Of a stretch of 64,000 bases of DNA, positions 48,914-59,400 are shown piece by piece. The stretch is from assembly GCA_963783095.1 (NCBI GenBank), contig CAWAMR010000002.1:372001-436000 (forward strand), given 5' to 3'. The stretch is from CAWAMR01 sp963783095. GTDB lineage: Bacteria > Planctomycetota > Planctomycetia > Gemmatales > Gemmataceae. The position numbers and the translations under genes are program-made. Below the pieces are notes generated by a model that was not told the origin of the DNA, searched no databases, and saw nothing but the letters and a program-made list of their open reading frames with translations. Positions within the stretch are counted from its first letter, which is position 1; each line of letters opens with the position of its first letter.

Positions 48914-49950
48914 TCAGGAGTTACCTCCCCGCCCAGGACTCAAGTCGATTTGCTCCTCAGGCCGAGCGAACCAGTCCCAGACTATCTCGGAGTGCGAGGC
49001 GACGATCAATTGCCCATTCCGCTCGCGCACGATTCGTTCTATCGTCTCCAATAACTGCGGTAGCATGGTCCTGTGTATGTGCAAGTCCGGTTCGTCAATG
49101 ATGAGGATGCCTGCGGGGCGCAACAGACTCGCGGCATATGCCGTCAACAAGAGCATTTGCCGTTCGCCCGACGACAATTTCTCGACCGGGTGCCGGAAAG
49201 TAGTGCCTGAATCCGTCGTTCCCAAGACTTCCAGCCGACCCTCCTCGTTGAAACCCGCGAGTCTTTTGTTTCGGTGGGCCAGCGCCAAACTCACGAGCAT
49301 CATGCACTCATTGAAATCCTCCGGCCGCAGAGCTTTGATGGTCAACAGCAGTTTGTCCAGGCTTCGGCTTGGGTCGAACACAGCGCACCAGTTGAGCGAC
49401 GTCAGGTCCAACAGGGGCGAGTCGTCCTCGGCCTTGTGCGCCGCAGAGTACGGTTATCCGGCGGAATGTGCACCACGTTCGGGAGGCGTGCCGTTCCGAC
49501 CATGCTCCGCGCCCGTAGGTCGCTCCAGTCGGTGGCCGGCAGTTCGATGCGGTCCTCCTCAGGCGTTGTTCCATGCCGCACAGCGCCGGCAAAGAACGCA
49601 CCTGGATACGCTCGTTTCAGTTCGGCCCATTCGTTCACGCCGGCCATACCTATCCACAATCGCGCCCCAACGCACGGGAATCCGACAAACTCCACTGCCG
49701 CACATCGAGCAGAGGCAAGAAAATGTTTGGCGTGCTTGACCGGGATTGGCTTGCCATTCCCATGATCGAGCCACTCGCCGAAGAACTGCCAGAGTGTGCG
49801 GATCGTCTCCAAAACGGTTGTCTTGCCGCTGCCATTGCCACCTTGCAGCAGCAATCGGCGCTGCGTGACTTCTGGAAAGACCTGGCCATCAACGGGAATG
49901 TCGGTAGCTAATGGACCAACCCCGAATAGATGCATTCGACTGACATACAT
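48914..49950 (-). CDS. AAA/ABC-type ATPase of an ATPase-TOPRIM pair (one frameshift)
   Basis: About 345 residues from ATG 49950 (MYVSRMHLFGVGPLATDIPV). Walker A is LLLQGGNGSGKTTVLETIRT. After an insertion region (EFVGFPCVGARLWIGMAGVN, ATDWSDLRARSM) comes the signature KLSSGERQMLLLT, Walker B GILIIDEPDLHIHRTML and the H-loop LIVASHSEIVWDWFA. This is the SMC/OLD-like AAA_15/AAA_21 type, as in PARIS AriA, retron Ec78 PtuA and Gabija GajA. A single shift near 49435 splits it. The TOPRIM gene follows directly. Similar two-gene modules protect bacteria from phage by abortive infection. The pairing is clear but the subtype cannot be fixed without searches. Confidence 0.8.
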
Positions 49951-50015
49951 GACTCATCTACACCTTCCGGATGCTATCTCTCCCCGCGCGATCGATCATA
50001 TCCTGATGGCGCTTC

Positions 50016-50035
50016 GACGGCCTTCCCAGGCCGTC
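50016..50035. terminator. hairpin between rhodanese and ATPase genes
   Basis: GACGGCCT at 50016-50023 and AGGCCGTC at 50028-50035 pair perfectly with a TCCC loop. It lies downstream of the rhodanese gene on the minus strand and upstream of the ATPase start, so it would separate the defence module from its neighbour. There is no T tract on the minus side, so intrinsic termination is uncertain. Confidence 0.45.
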
Positions 50036-50088
50036 TGCAGCAACGGTACCCCCGGAGAGTTTGCCGCAACCACAAAGCCGAATAGCAA

Positions 50089-50478
50089 CTATTTCGCCTT
50101 CGGCAAACCCGCTTCAATCAGATCCTTGTATCCTGGTTTCAATGGTCGCACGTCGTAACCCGCTTTCTTGAGCAAGTCGGCGGCCTGCAAACAGCGAACG
50201 CCCGCCCGGCAATGAGCATAGATGATCTTGTCCTTCGGCAATAGCTTCGCCAGATCCAATGTCTCGATCTCCTTTTTCAACTTGCTCAATGGCAAAGAAG
50301 TGGCGTCGCGAAGATGGCCTTCTTCCCATTCGGATTTCTCCCGGACATCCAGAAGAATGGCCTTCTTTTCTTCGAGAGCCTTGTTGACCATCTGCGGCGT
50401 ATCCTTGGTGTGTTCCGCAGCCTGGATAGTCGAATTGATTGCGACAACGGCCGAGAGAACCAAAACGATTCGATTCAT
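50089..50478 (-). CDS. periplasmic rhodanese-like sulfurtransferase
   Basis: Intact, 129 residues, ATG 50478 with AAGGAG eight bases upstream. Signal peptide MNRIVLVLSAVVAINSTIQA, then a single rhodanese domain: AILLDVREKSEWEEGHLRDA, PLSKLKKEI, and the active-site loop AHCRAGVRCLQAA with Cys90. It can accept sulfane sulfur as a cysteine persulfide outside the cytoplasm. It is separate from the cytoplasmic rhodanese genes at 60-62 kb. The nearest neighbour upstream on the strand is the TrmJ-like gene, 28 bases away, so co-transcription is possible. Confidence 0.9.
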   Translation of the reverse strand: MNRIVLVLSAVVAINSTIQAAEHTKDTPQMVNKALEEKKAILLDVREKSEWEEGHLRDATSLPLSKLKKEIETLDLAKLLPKDKIIYAHCRAGVRCLQAADLLKKAGYDVRPLKPGYKDLIEAGLPKAK

Positions 50479-50505
50479 AATGTGCTCCTTGATTGAGTCA
50501 TCATT

Positions 50506-51263
50506 CTATTCAACGGATGGTTCGTTGGATGGCGAGCCATGTTCTGCAAACCATTCTAACTGTCGGGCCAACCCGAACAGAATGCGGACTTCATTGGGTG
50601 AGGGCTGCGCTCGCGCGATCAGGTGGCGGATTGCGTAAAACAGCGAATCTGCCTTGGTTCCATAGAGAAAATGCACGGCAGTCAGCGACTCTCGAAGAAC
50701 ATCCAGCATCCGCTCGAGATCCGCGTGAGATGCGATGGCCTGGGTCGGTCGCAGAGCGGCCCCCCGCGAGTGCAGCCACTGTCGATGCAGTTCGTAGAGG
50801 CAAATGGCCACGCTTTGGGCCAGGTTCAGAACGGGATATTCCGGGTCGGTCAGGATCCGTATGATCCCATGACAGAGGCCGATTTCTTCATTACTCAAAC
50901 CTGTGGGTTCCGGGCCAAACACCACGCACAGGAGGCATCGAGTAACGCGGGTATCATCGTCGGCAACAGTTCATCGGGGCGACCATAGGAATGATTTCGA
51001 CACAACCCCCAGACATTCCCGGAGGTAGCAAACGCGATTCGGCAATCGGCGAGCGCCAGACTTAGGTGATCGACAATCACGGCATTTTCGAGAATGTTCA
51101 AACCTTTGGTCGCCATCGCGCGAGCTTCACCATGATTGGGATCAGCAACGGGGTTGACGAGATAGAGTTGCTCCAAGCCATAATTGCGCATGACCCTGGC
51201 CACCGCTCCCAGGTTGCCGGGAAAGTGCGTACGAACCAGGATGATGCGGCAATTCTTTAACAT
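50506..51263 (-). CDS. TrmJ-like tRNA/rRNA 2'-O-methyltransferase (one frameshift)
   Basis: About 252 residues, SPOUT class. N-terminal part IILVRTHFPGNLGAVARVMR, LYLVNPVADPNHGEARAMAT and IAFATSG; after a shift near 50905 come the SAM-binding knot motifs LVFGPEPTGLSNEEIGLCH and PEYPVLNLAQSVAICLYEL. A helical tail ending EHGSPSNEPSVE closes the protein. TrmJ methylates the ribose of tRNA position 32. The C-terminal extension of about 100 residues fits TrmJ better than bare SpoU enzymes. It begins at ATG 51263 and lacks an obvious ribosome site. Confidence 0.88.
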
Positions 51264-51422
51264 GAGAAGTAGGATCGGCCCCCGAGAGTCTTAATTGCGA
51301 TTCATTCTATAAGACGCTGACACGGTAACACCTACGAGTGGAAGGTTGCACCGATCAGCGCTTCATGGTATCCTCAACTCATCTTTCCCGCTCACCGTCC
51401 TCGCCGCGAAGGAAACTCTCCC

Positions 51423-52796
51423 ATGCTTCTTCTTGGTCAGCAGAGACAGCGTACCTGCCAGGCCGTTTCGAGGCGGTCGTTCCTGCAGATCGGGGCGAGT
51501 ACGATTCTCGGCCTGTCACTTGCGGATCGATTGAAGTTGCGGGCTGTTGCCGGTTCCAGTTTGACCTCGGCCAAATCGGTGGTTCTCCTGTGGCTATGGG
51601 GCGGACCGTCGCACCTCGATACCTTCGATCCCAAGCCCAACGCACCCATCGAATATCGCGGGCCGTTCGGAACCATTCCGACTCGTATCAGTGGAGTTCG
51701 TTTCTGCGAATTGTTTCCCAAACTTGCCGGATTGACCGACAAAATATCCATCATCCGCTCGCTGCACTCCCAATCCGACGATCACGGCATCGCCGGGACG
51801 ATCGGCCTCACCGGAAGTGCTGCGGGTGCTGTCGGTCTGGGCGGCAAGCCGCTCCCTGGTTTATCGCGGCCAACGACCGGCTCCGTGGTCGCCAAAGCCA
51901 AGGGATTTCGAGGAAAGTTGCCGCCCTTCATGGTGGTCGGCGGCAAACTCCACCAGGGCAAAAAGGCCATCGTCGGCGAAGGAGGCGGGAAACTCGGCGG
52001 CCTCTACGATCCCTTTCGGCTGGAATACGATCCGGTATCCGGAACGAAAGTCCCCGCGCTTACAACTCGGTGCTGAACTGACGCCGGATCGGCTCATGGA
52101 TCGCCAGCACTTCGGATTGCCCTCGATCGCGTGGATCGTCGCAGCGAACAACTGGCCGCATCGCCGGCGCGATCGACGATTATCGTGCCCAGGCCTTCGC
52201 GATGCTCACGTCGAAAGAGCCCAGAACGATATTCGATCTCACCGAAGAAACCTGCGAAACTTCTCGATCGTTATGGCCGGACGCGTTTTGGCCAGTCGTT
52301 GCGTGCTGGCCCGGCGGCTCGTGGAGCATGGCGTGCCGTTCGTGCAGGTCAACTGGAGCGATCACGTCGAGGCCGAGGAAGATTCCGGCGACGGCGGCTG
52401 GGACCATCATTACCGAAACTTCCAGATCATGCAGGATCGCCACGCCCCTTGGCTCGATCAGGCGTCTTCCGCCTTCTCGAGCGACTCTCCGAACGCGGCT
52501 TGCTCGCGACAACGCTGGTGCTGGCCGTCGGCGAGTTCGGCCGGTCGCCGAAAATCAACGACAAGGCCGGGCGCGACCACTGGCCGCGTTGCTTCAGCGC
52601 ATTGGTGGCTGGCGGCGGCGTCGCCGGCGGCAGAGTGATCGGCGAAAGCACCGCGAAAGGTGAACAGCCTCACGAAAATCCCCTTACTCCTGCGGACATT
52701 TGCACTACCGTGCATCACGTCGCCGGCATCACCAGCGAACAGGCGCAGACCCTGGGACTCAATCCCGGCGGTCGAGTCATCGAAGAATTGTTCTGA
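51423..52796 (+). CDS. DUF1501 family protein (frameshifted)
   Basis: About 455 residues. It begins MLLLGQQRQRTCQAVSRRSF, with the twin-arginine SRRSFLQIG. Blocks visible in order are SVVLLWLWGGPSHLDTFDPK, FCELFPKLAGLTDKISIIRS, HGIAGTIGLTGS, PARLLDRYGRTRFGQS-type text, VLARRLVEHGVPFVQVNW, LAVGEFGRSPKINDKAGRDH and the end LGLNPGGRVIEELF. The first 650 bases are clean and about four shifts occur between 52065 and 52490. It is followed 17 bases later by a TolB-like protein. It has no DUF1549 partner in this window. Confidence 0.88.
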
Positions 52797-52813
52797 GGAA
52801 AGCGGGGCGCGAG

Positions 52814-53682
52814 ATGCGAGGCGCGGGACGCGGGATCATCATCGGGGCAATTCTTTTGTTTCCCGCTGCTCGGGCGGGCACAGCCCATTCGTCTCACCAA
52901 AGATGGTTCCTTCAAACAGCATCTTCAGTGGTCGCCGGATGGCAAAACCATCCTGATGACCAGGCTCCACCAGGGCAAGTTGGCACTCTGGGCCATGAAA
53001 GTAGATGGAACCGGGATGAAGCGGCTTCTGGAAAAGGACACCCCACACTTCGATGGACACTGGTCGCCGGATGGGAAAAGGGTTGTGTTCGTTCTCGACA
53101 TCCTTCAGGGCACGGATGGCAAATTGCAAATCGACACCGTCAACGCCGATGGAACCGAGCATAAGAACATCATCCCTCACACGGCGTTTGAAGAATCGCC
53201 ACGGTTTTCACCGGATGGAAAATCGATACTCTGGGTCAGCACGAGGGATGGAAATCCGGAACTCTATCTCTTCGAACTTCAAAGTATAAAAAATCTCCCG
53301 GCTAACCAGTGAGATTGCTCTCGATCTCCATCCGGCCTGGTCGGCAGATGGAAAGAAAATCGCCTTCACGAGCGGGCGAAACGGCAAACAAAAAATCTAC
53401 ACGATGAACGCCGACGGCTCGAATGTCCAGCGCATCACCGATGGCGACGGTATCGATTCCTGGCCGGTCTGGTCGCCGGATGGCAAGCGCATTGCGTTTG
53501 TCTCCAATCGGACGGGGAACTACGAAATTTACCTGATGAACGCCGACGGTTCGACGATCAAGAATTTGACGAACAACGCCGCTCAGGATACTTCGCCGAC
53601 CTGGTCGCCCGATGGAAAGAAGATTGCGTTCGTTTCAACCAGGGACGGAGGATCGGATATTTATGTGATGGAAGTGAAATGA
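52814..53682 (+). CDS. TolB-like (PD40) beta-propeller, secreted (frameshifted)
   Basis: About 288 residues. ATG 52814 begins MRGAGRGIIIGAILLFPAAR, a likely signal peptide. An extra base near 52872 and a change near 53306 break the frame. Repeats are of the TolB / PD40 type: FKQHLQWSPDGKTILMTR, FDGHWSPDGKRVVFVLD, FEESPRFSPDGKSILWVS, LHPAWSADGKKIAFTSGRNG, SWPVWSPDGKRIAFVSNRTG and TSPTWSPDGKKIAFVSTRDG, six blades. TolB itself works with Pal; stand-alone propellers with these blades are common in planctomycetes. It follows DUF1501 closely and may be exported with it. Confidence 0.8.
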
Positions 53683-53726
53683 CCATTCGATGAATACTCA
53701 TTCCTGTGTTTCGTTTGGGAATCTGA

Positions 53727-53940
53727 GCGGTTCATTTTCCAATTACGTGTAGGGTTACGCCAAGGCGAGCGTCGCGGCGTAAGCGCGACGTGGCTACCTC
53801 TGCCGGTACGCTCGCTTTTTTCCCCGAGTTGAACTTGTTGACAGAGAATTAGCGCGCCGGCGGTGGTAGCCACGTCTGCGCTTACGCCGCGACGCTCGCC
53901 TTGGCGTACCCTACAGTCAATTGCGAAAAGGACCACTTAG
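53727..53940. mobile_element. palindromic element E2, copy 1
   Basis: About 214 bp. Inner arms share GGCGAGCGTCGCGGCGTAAG and continue outward through GTAGGGT(T)ACGCC to GGTCC(T)TTTCGCAATT-like ends. It aligns in reverse with 63334-63548, including the non-palindromic centre TACGCTCGCTTTTTTCCCCG. The core GGCGAGCGTCG..GGCGT.AGC.CGACGTGG also occurs in E1. The right edge ends three bases before the sulfatase start codon and provides its AAAAGGA ribosome site. Confidence 0.75.
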
Positions 53941-53942
53941 TC

Positions 53943-55571
53943 ATGAAACTCTCAGTAACAATCCTGTTGCTCCTCGTTGCAATACCAGCCAGTGCTGCGG
54001 AACCGGCCAAGCCGAATATCCTCATCATCCTTGCGGACGACATGGGCTTCTCCGACGCCGGCTGCTACGGCGGCGAGATCGCCACGCCGAATCTCGACGC
54101 TCTGGCCAAGAACGGGCTTGCGCTTCACCGCAGTTTTACAACACGGCCCGCTGCTGGCCGTCGCGGGCGGCGATTCTCACCGGGTACTATGCCCAGCAAG
54201 TCCGCCGCGACACCGTTCCCGGCGTCAAGAGCGGCGGCCAGGGCATTCGGCCTGGCCTGGGCCAGGCTGCTGCCCGAAATGCTCAAGCCGCTCGGGCTAT
54301 CGCTCGTACCACTCGGGCAAATGGCACGTCGACGGCAAGCCGCTCGCAAAACGGGTTCGACCACTCGTACAGCCTCAACGACCACGACCGGCACTTCGCA
54401 CCCCGCATCGCATACCGAGGACGACAAGCCGCTGCCGGCCGTCGACGCCAGAGGCCGGCTACTACTCCACCACGGCGATCGCCGACCACGCCATCAAATG
54501 CCTGAAGGAACACGCGGAGAAACACGCCGGACAAGCCGTTTCTGGAATACCTGGCCTTCACCGCGCCCGCACTTCCCGCTGCAAGCGCCGGCGGAAGACA
54601 TCGCCCGCTATCGCAAGAAATATCTGGCCGGCTGGGATGCCATGCGCGAGCAGCGCTGGCAGCGGATGAAGGAACTGAAGATCGGCGGCACGGCATTGGC
54701 TCCGCCATCGAACGCGACCTTGGGCCGCCCTATGCGTTTCCTGAAGCCATCAAGAAGCTCGGGCCGAACGAGTTGAATCGGCCCGCTCGCCTGGAAGGAC
54801 CTGAACGAGAGCCAGCGGCGAGTTTCAGGCGGGCAAGATGGCCGTTCATGCGGCGATGGTGGATCGCATGGATCGCGAGATCGGCCGGGTTCTCGCGCAA
54901 ATGCAGGGCGATGGGTGCGCTGGAAAACACGCTCGTCTTGTTCCTGTCCGACAACGGGGCCAGTGCCGAGATCATGGTCCGCGGCGACGGCCACGACCCG
55001 CACGCCGAGTGCGGAACCGGAGCGACATTCCTAAGCATCGGGCCGGGCTGGTCGAGTCTGGCCAACACGCCGTTCCGCCGACACAAGACCTGGGTTCACG
55101 AAGGCGGGCATCTCGACGCCGTTGATCGTCCACTGGCCGAAGGGGATCGCAGCCCGTGGCGAAATGCGGCACACCGCCGGGCATATCATCGACCTCGTGC
55201 CCACGCATCCTCGAGGCGGCCGGCGGGCAAGCGGCCTCGAAAATGGAACGGCAAGCCCGTACCTACGGCGCCCGGCAAGAGCCTCGCTGCCTCTGTTCGC
55301 GAAAGACGGCGCGGTTTCGCACGATTCGCTCTGGTGGCTGCACGAAGGCAACCGAGCCCTGCGCGTCGGCGACTGGAAGATCGTCGCGGCCGGGAAAAAC
55401 AGCCCGTGGGAACTGTACGATCTGAGTTCCGATCGCTCGGAAACCAAGAACCTCGCAAAGGACAAGCCTGAAAAGTTGCGTGAATTGGCCGCGATCTGGA
55501 CAAAACAGTTTGAAGAATACACCGCGCTGGCCGGTAAAGATCTGCCGCCTGATTCGAAGAAGAAAAAGTGA
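53943..55571 (+). CDS. secreted sulfatase (heavily frameshifted)
   Basis: About 540 residues. Signal peptide MKLSVTILLLLVAIPASAAE. Metal site PNILIILADDMGFSDAGCYG; formylglycine motif CWPSRAAILTGYYAQQ with Cys converted to formylglycine in type I sulfatases; then PEMLKPLGYRSYHSGKWHVD with the conserved lysine/histidine, and LVLFLSDNGASAE for the second metal aspartate. Late blocks are TPFRRHKTWVHEGGISTPLI, HIIDLVPTILEAAGG and the tail DWKIVAAGKNSPWELYDL. Around ten single-base shifts between 54120 and 55290 break the frame, in the GC-rich middle; both ends are clean. Sulfatases remove sulfate from polysaccharides; planctomycetes carry many. Its ribosome site appears to lie in the E2 repeat. 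Confidence 0.88.
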
Positions 55572-55620
55572 TTATAAATAACGCGGTGGAGAATGCGGTA
55601 TTCGCGTTTCGTGAAGACCC

Positions 55621-55758
55621 GCCTCGCCTTCGGCATCGGCGGGATCCTCGCTGACGCTTCGGGTTAGTGACAAACCCCGCTTTCGCAACCTCTGAAAACG
55701 TGAAAGCGATACTAACCCGAAGCGTCAGCGAGGATCTTGCCGATGCCGAAGGCGAGGC
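55621..55758. repeat. 48-bp inverted repeat (GCGTCAGCGAGGATC family)
   Basis: Arms 55621-55668 (GCCTCGCCTTCGGCATCGGC...) and 55711-55758 match at 46 of 48 positions around a 42-base loop. It lies between the convergent sulfatase and DFGGHR genes and can act as a bidirectional terminator. It shares GCCTCGCCTTCGGC-like text with E1 but the inner part differs, so it is a separate family. Confidence 0.85.
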
Positions 55759-55854
55759 CGATGCTGTGGAAAAAGGACGCTGTCTTTCCTCCATCACCCG
55801 GCGGCTTACGCCGCTCGGCTCGCCCGATCATCCCTTTCGGACACAATAATCCGC

Positions 55855-56340
55855 TTATTTCCGGGCGAATTTCACGGCCAATTCCAGTTGTTCGATGGCG
55901 AACTCCACATCTCTCAGGGCCTGGACGCGATGGCCGCCGAAGTCGTGCTTGGCTGCTCTCATCTCGACTGCGGCTTCCCTGAGTTCCACGATAGCGTGAT
56001 TGATATGGGGATGAGCGCCGTTGTATTTCTTGTAGAGCCCGACGTCCCGGCCCTTAAGGCCCTTGTAGGCGTCGCCTTTGGACTCGAGCGAGATTTCCAG
56101 TTGTTTGGCTGCCGCATCGCATGCTTCCAGAGCCTTGGCACGATGGCCGCCAAAATCGCGCTTGGCATTCCTCAGTTCGCTCTTTGCTTCCTGAAGCTCG
56201 AACAAGGCATGGTGCATGGCTGGATGGGCCGGGGCGGCTATCGCCTTACTTGCAGAACCTCCCAAACTAACGAGGGAGGCAGCAACGATCGCCACGCTCA
56301 AGCTGAGATTCGAATACGAACCGAGGAGAAACCGTTTCAT
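55855..56340 (-). CDS. secreted helical protein with duplicated DFGGHR motif
   Basis: Intact, 161 residues, ATG 56340. Signal peptide MKRFLLGSYSNLSLSVAIVA, cleaved near AIAAPAHP. The mature part is two homologous halves of about 60 residues: HPAMHHALFELQEAKSELRN with AKRDFGGHRAKALEACDAAA, and HPHINHAIVELREAAVEMRA with AKHDFGGHRVQALRDVEFAI. Each has a conserved histidine pair and DFGGHR, probably a four-helix bundle. Similar small exported proteins are known from planctomycetes without a function. Histidine and aspartate spacing makes metal or heme binding conceivable. It is convergent with the sulfatase. Confidence 0.75.
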   Translation of the reverse strand: MKRFLLGSYSNLSLSVAIVAASLVSLGGSASKAIAAPAHPAMHHALFELQEAKSELRNAKRDFGGHRAKALEACDAAAKQLEISLESKGDAYKGLKGRDVGLYKKYNGAHPHINHAIVELREAAVEMRAAKHDFGGHRVQALRDVEFAIEQLELAVKFARK

Positions 56341-56460
56341 GGAACTAACCTTTCGCAAATAGTTGTTAATGGAATCGCTCTTTTCGAGCACATTGGCAAG
56401 GTCCGGCAGTTGTTTCGCTCGGCCTTGCACCCCTAACATTGTCGAGGCGTAACACAAAAA

Positions 56461-59400
56461 TTACGAGTTGACGGACACATCCTTCGAGGCATAGACGATT
56501 GACATGCCCGATGGAAGGTTTGCCGTTCCGAACTCGCCCGACGATGACGCCACAGTGATAAGCTGGAAGTCGGTGCCGGAGGGTGGGACATACCCGTTGA
56601 GCAAGCTCACATCGATCGTCCCGGCCAGAGCGGCGCTCTTGGAAACCTTTAACAGATCGAACGATTTTGCGCTGGCGATTTCCATTTCGAGCGTGCCGGC
56701 GGAGTTCTGGGTATAGCTGCCGTTGACGGTGATCGTTCCGATGGCATCCGGACCATCCGGGTCCACGGTGCCTGAATTCACGAGGTTGCCGTCAATCGTG
56801 CCGGCCGTGTAGAGGTAACCGCCCGAATTCACGGTGACGTTGCAGTCGATCGTCCCTGGCCTTCAACCGTTGCGCCCGAGTTGATGGTGATACCCGCACC
56901 CGTCACCGAGTAAACCGTGCTCGGCTTGGAAAGCATGAGAATTCCCTGGTTGACCGTCGTTGCCCCTGTGTATGAGTTCCCGTCAACTCCAGAGAGCGTT
57001 AGCATCCCGGACCCATCTTTGATGAGTCCGCCCGATCCGCTGATGGCCGTTCCAAGAGTGATATTGCCGGGGCCGTTGAAGGTCAGGTTGTAGCCCTCGT
57101 TGGCAATTTGAATGTCATCGGTAAGTGAAGCTCCCGCATCGGCAACGATCGTTGCAGCACTGCCCAGCTTGATAGGCCCCGCCCATTGGTTGATTCCTGA
57201 TGCAACTTCAAGCGCTCCTTCAGTCCCGCCGACGCCATTGCCGTTGAGAGTCAACGGCTCAATTACATAGGTGAATCCTTCAAGTTGCAGAGTTGCTCCC
57301 GCCTCAACGGTAGTGCCGGAACCGCCATTCAGAGGTGCTCCGCCCAGGGCCTGGGCGTTGTCGAGAGCAACGATGCCTTCCAAGATCTTGACGTAACCTT
57401 CGAAGGTATTCGTGCCGCTAAGCGTCAGCGTGCCGGTCCCGGTCGTGATAAGATTGCTGGTCTGTGAACCGTTAATGACTCCGCTGATGTTGAAGTCGGT
57501 CCCGGCATCGGTAGTGATCGTGCTGGTGGTTGAGAGGTTTATCGTCCCGGCCCAGGTATTGTCGCCGTCGGCATTGACCAGCGCCCCCTCGGCATCGAAG
57601 CCGGAGCCGTTGAGCGTCAAAGCTTCGGTCGGGTCGAAGCTGATCCCGCCGAGAAGTTCCAGGGTGGCACCCGCGTCAACCGTCGTGCCGTTGTTTGTCG
57701 CCGATTTGCCGGCCGGTGAGCCGAGGGCAGTGGCGTTGTCGATCGCCAGGGTGCCGTTGGCAACGATCGTGGCACCGGCGTAAGTGTTGGCGCTGGTAAG
57801 CATTACGACACCGTTGGCCTTGGCATCGCCGGTGGGGTCGCCAATCGTAAGAGTATTCGCAGCTGCGCCGGTGATTTGCCCGGACAGTGTCAGTTGACCG
57901 CCCGCTGCGACATCGATATTGGAATCACCCGTCAGATTGATGGAGCCTTCCCAGGCGGCATTGCCGTTGCTGAACAGTGCCGCATCAGCGTTGCCCGTGC
58001 TGTTGAGTGTCAGAGCGATCGGGCTGAAGGTCAAACCATTTTCCAGAGCAAGCGTCCCGGTATTACCCACTTTTACTCCGGACGTATCGCCGAGAGCTTC
58101 TGAGTTATACAGAGCAAGAACGCCGTTGGTCACTGTGGTTGAACCGCTGTAGGTATTTGCGGTATCGAGGTTTAGCGTGCCGGCCCAAGTCTTGTCGAGA
58201 TCGCCCGAACCGGAGACGACGCCGGTCTGGTCGAGAGTATTGCTCGAGTTCACATCAATAGTGCTGTCAGCTGCCAGGATTAGCTGACCGGGAAGCGTTA
58301 CGGAACCGCTTGCTTCAAGGGTACCGCCGTTGAGGGTCACCGGATTCGCATTGAAAGCAAGGCTCCCCGTGGAATTGGGATTGGCGAAAGTGAGCGTGGC
58401 CCCGCTGTTGACGGTTGCGGCGGAAGATCCAAGGGCATCGTCGGTCGCCGCCACCAGAGTGCCTGCGGAAACCAGCGTTGGCCCTGAGTAAGAATCATTT
58501 CCGGAGAGCCTGAGCGTCCCGGCCCCCGCTTTGATGAATTCAACCCCCGAGTTGCCGGTAATCGTCCCCTTGATGTTCAGATCCGTGCCCGCCGTTCCGG
58601 AGGCTATGTTGAAGGTCTGGGATGAACCTGAACCCAGGTCGAGGTTGGCAGCGATGACGGCAGTGTAAGAAGATGCCGTCGTCGTGATGGGGCCGTTGAC
58701 GTTCAGGACGCCTGTCCCGGATGTGACATTGCCGCCGTTCATGGTCAGCGACCCGATGGTGTCGTCGTAGCCGTTGAGATCGAGCAGGCCGGTCCAGGCG
58801 GTCGACACCGAGGAGGTGTCGGCGATTTGGTTGGCCAGGGCTTCCCGTACCACATCGGATTCATTGGAGCCGACGCCGTCGCCAACCACAAGGTTTCCGG
58901 AGATGGCATTGCCGTTTTGCGCATCCAGGTACATGGTGCCGGAATCGACCGTCGTCGTGCCGGTGAAGGAATTGGTGTTGGCGAGGTTGAGCTTGTTGGC
59001 ACCGGTCATAAGAAAGCCGCCCGATCCGCCAATCGAGCCGTTGAAAGTGAGCACGCCCCCGGCATTCCCCGTCAGGAGATAGCCGCCGTTGTCGATTGAT
59101 CCTGAAACGATCAGGTTGCCACCGACGCCCGACGAATTGAATGTTTGAGCTGCGGTCATCGTAATATCGAGTGCCACGGTATTGGTTCCGGAGGTATTGG
59201 TCTCCGAGATTCCTTTTTGGAGGTCGATGGCGTTGCCGGTGATGTCGTAACCCTTGCCCTCGATCGTGATGGAGGAAATGAGCGTTCCGGCACTCAAGTC
59301 GTTGATCGAAGTCGTAGCACTGGGCGAACTCTCGAAAATCAGGGCATCGCCGCTGACGGGTGCAGCTTTACCCGACCAGTTCAGGGCATTGCTCCAATCG

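Noticed and set aside
48453..49739. A 428-codon open frame on the plus strand
   Set aside because: It lies antisense to the ATPase and TOPRIM genes, whose motifs are unmistakable on the minus strand; its own text has no family features.
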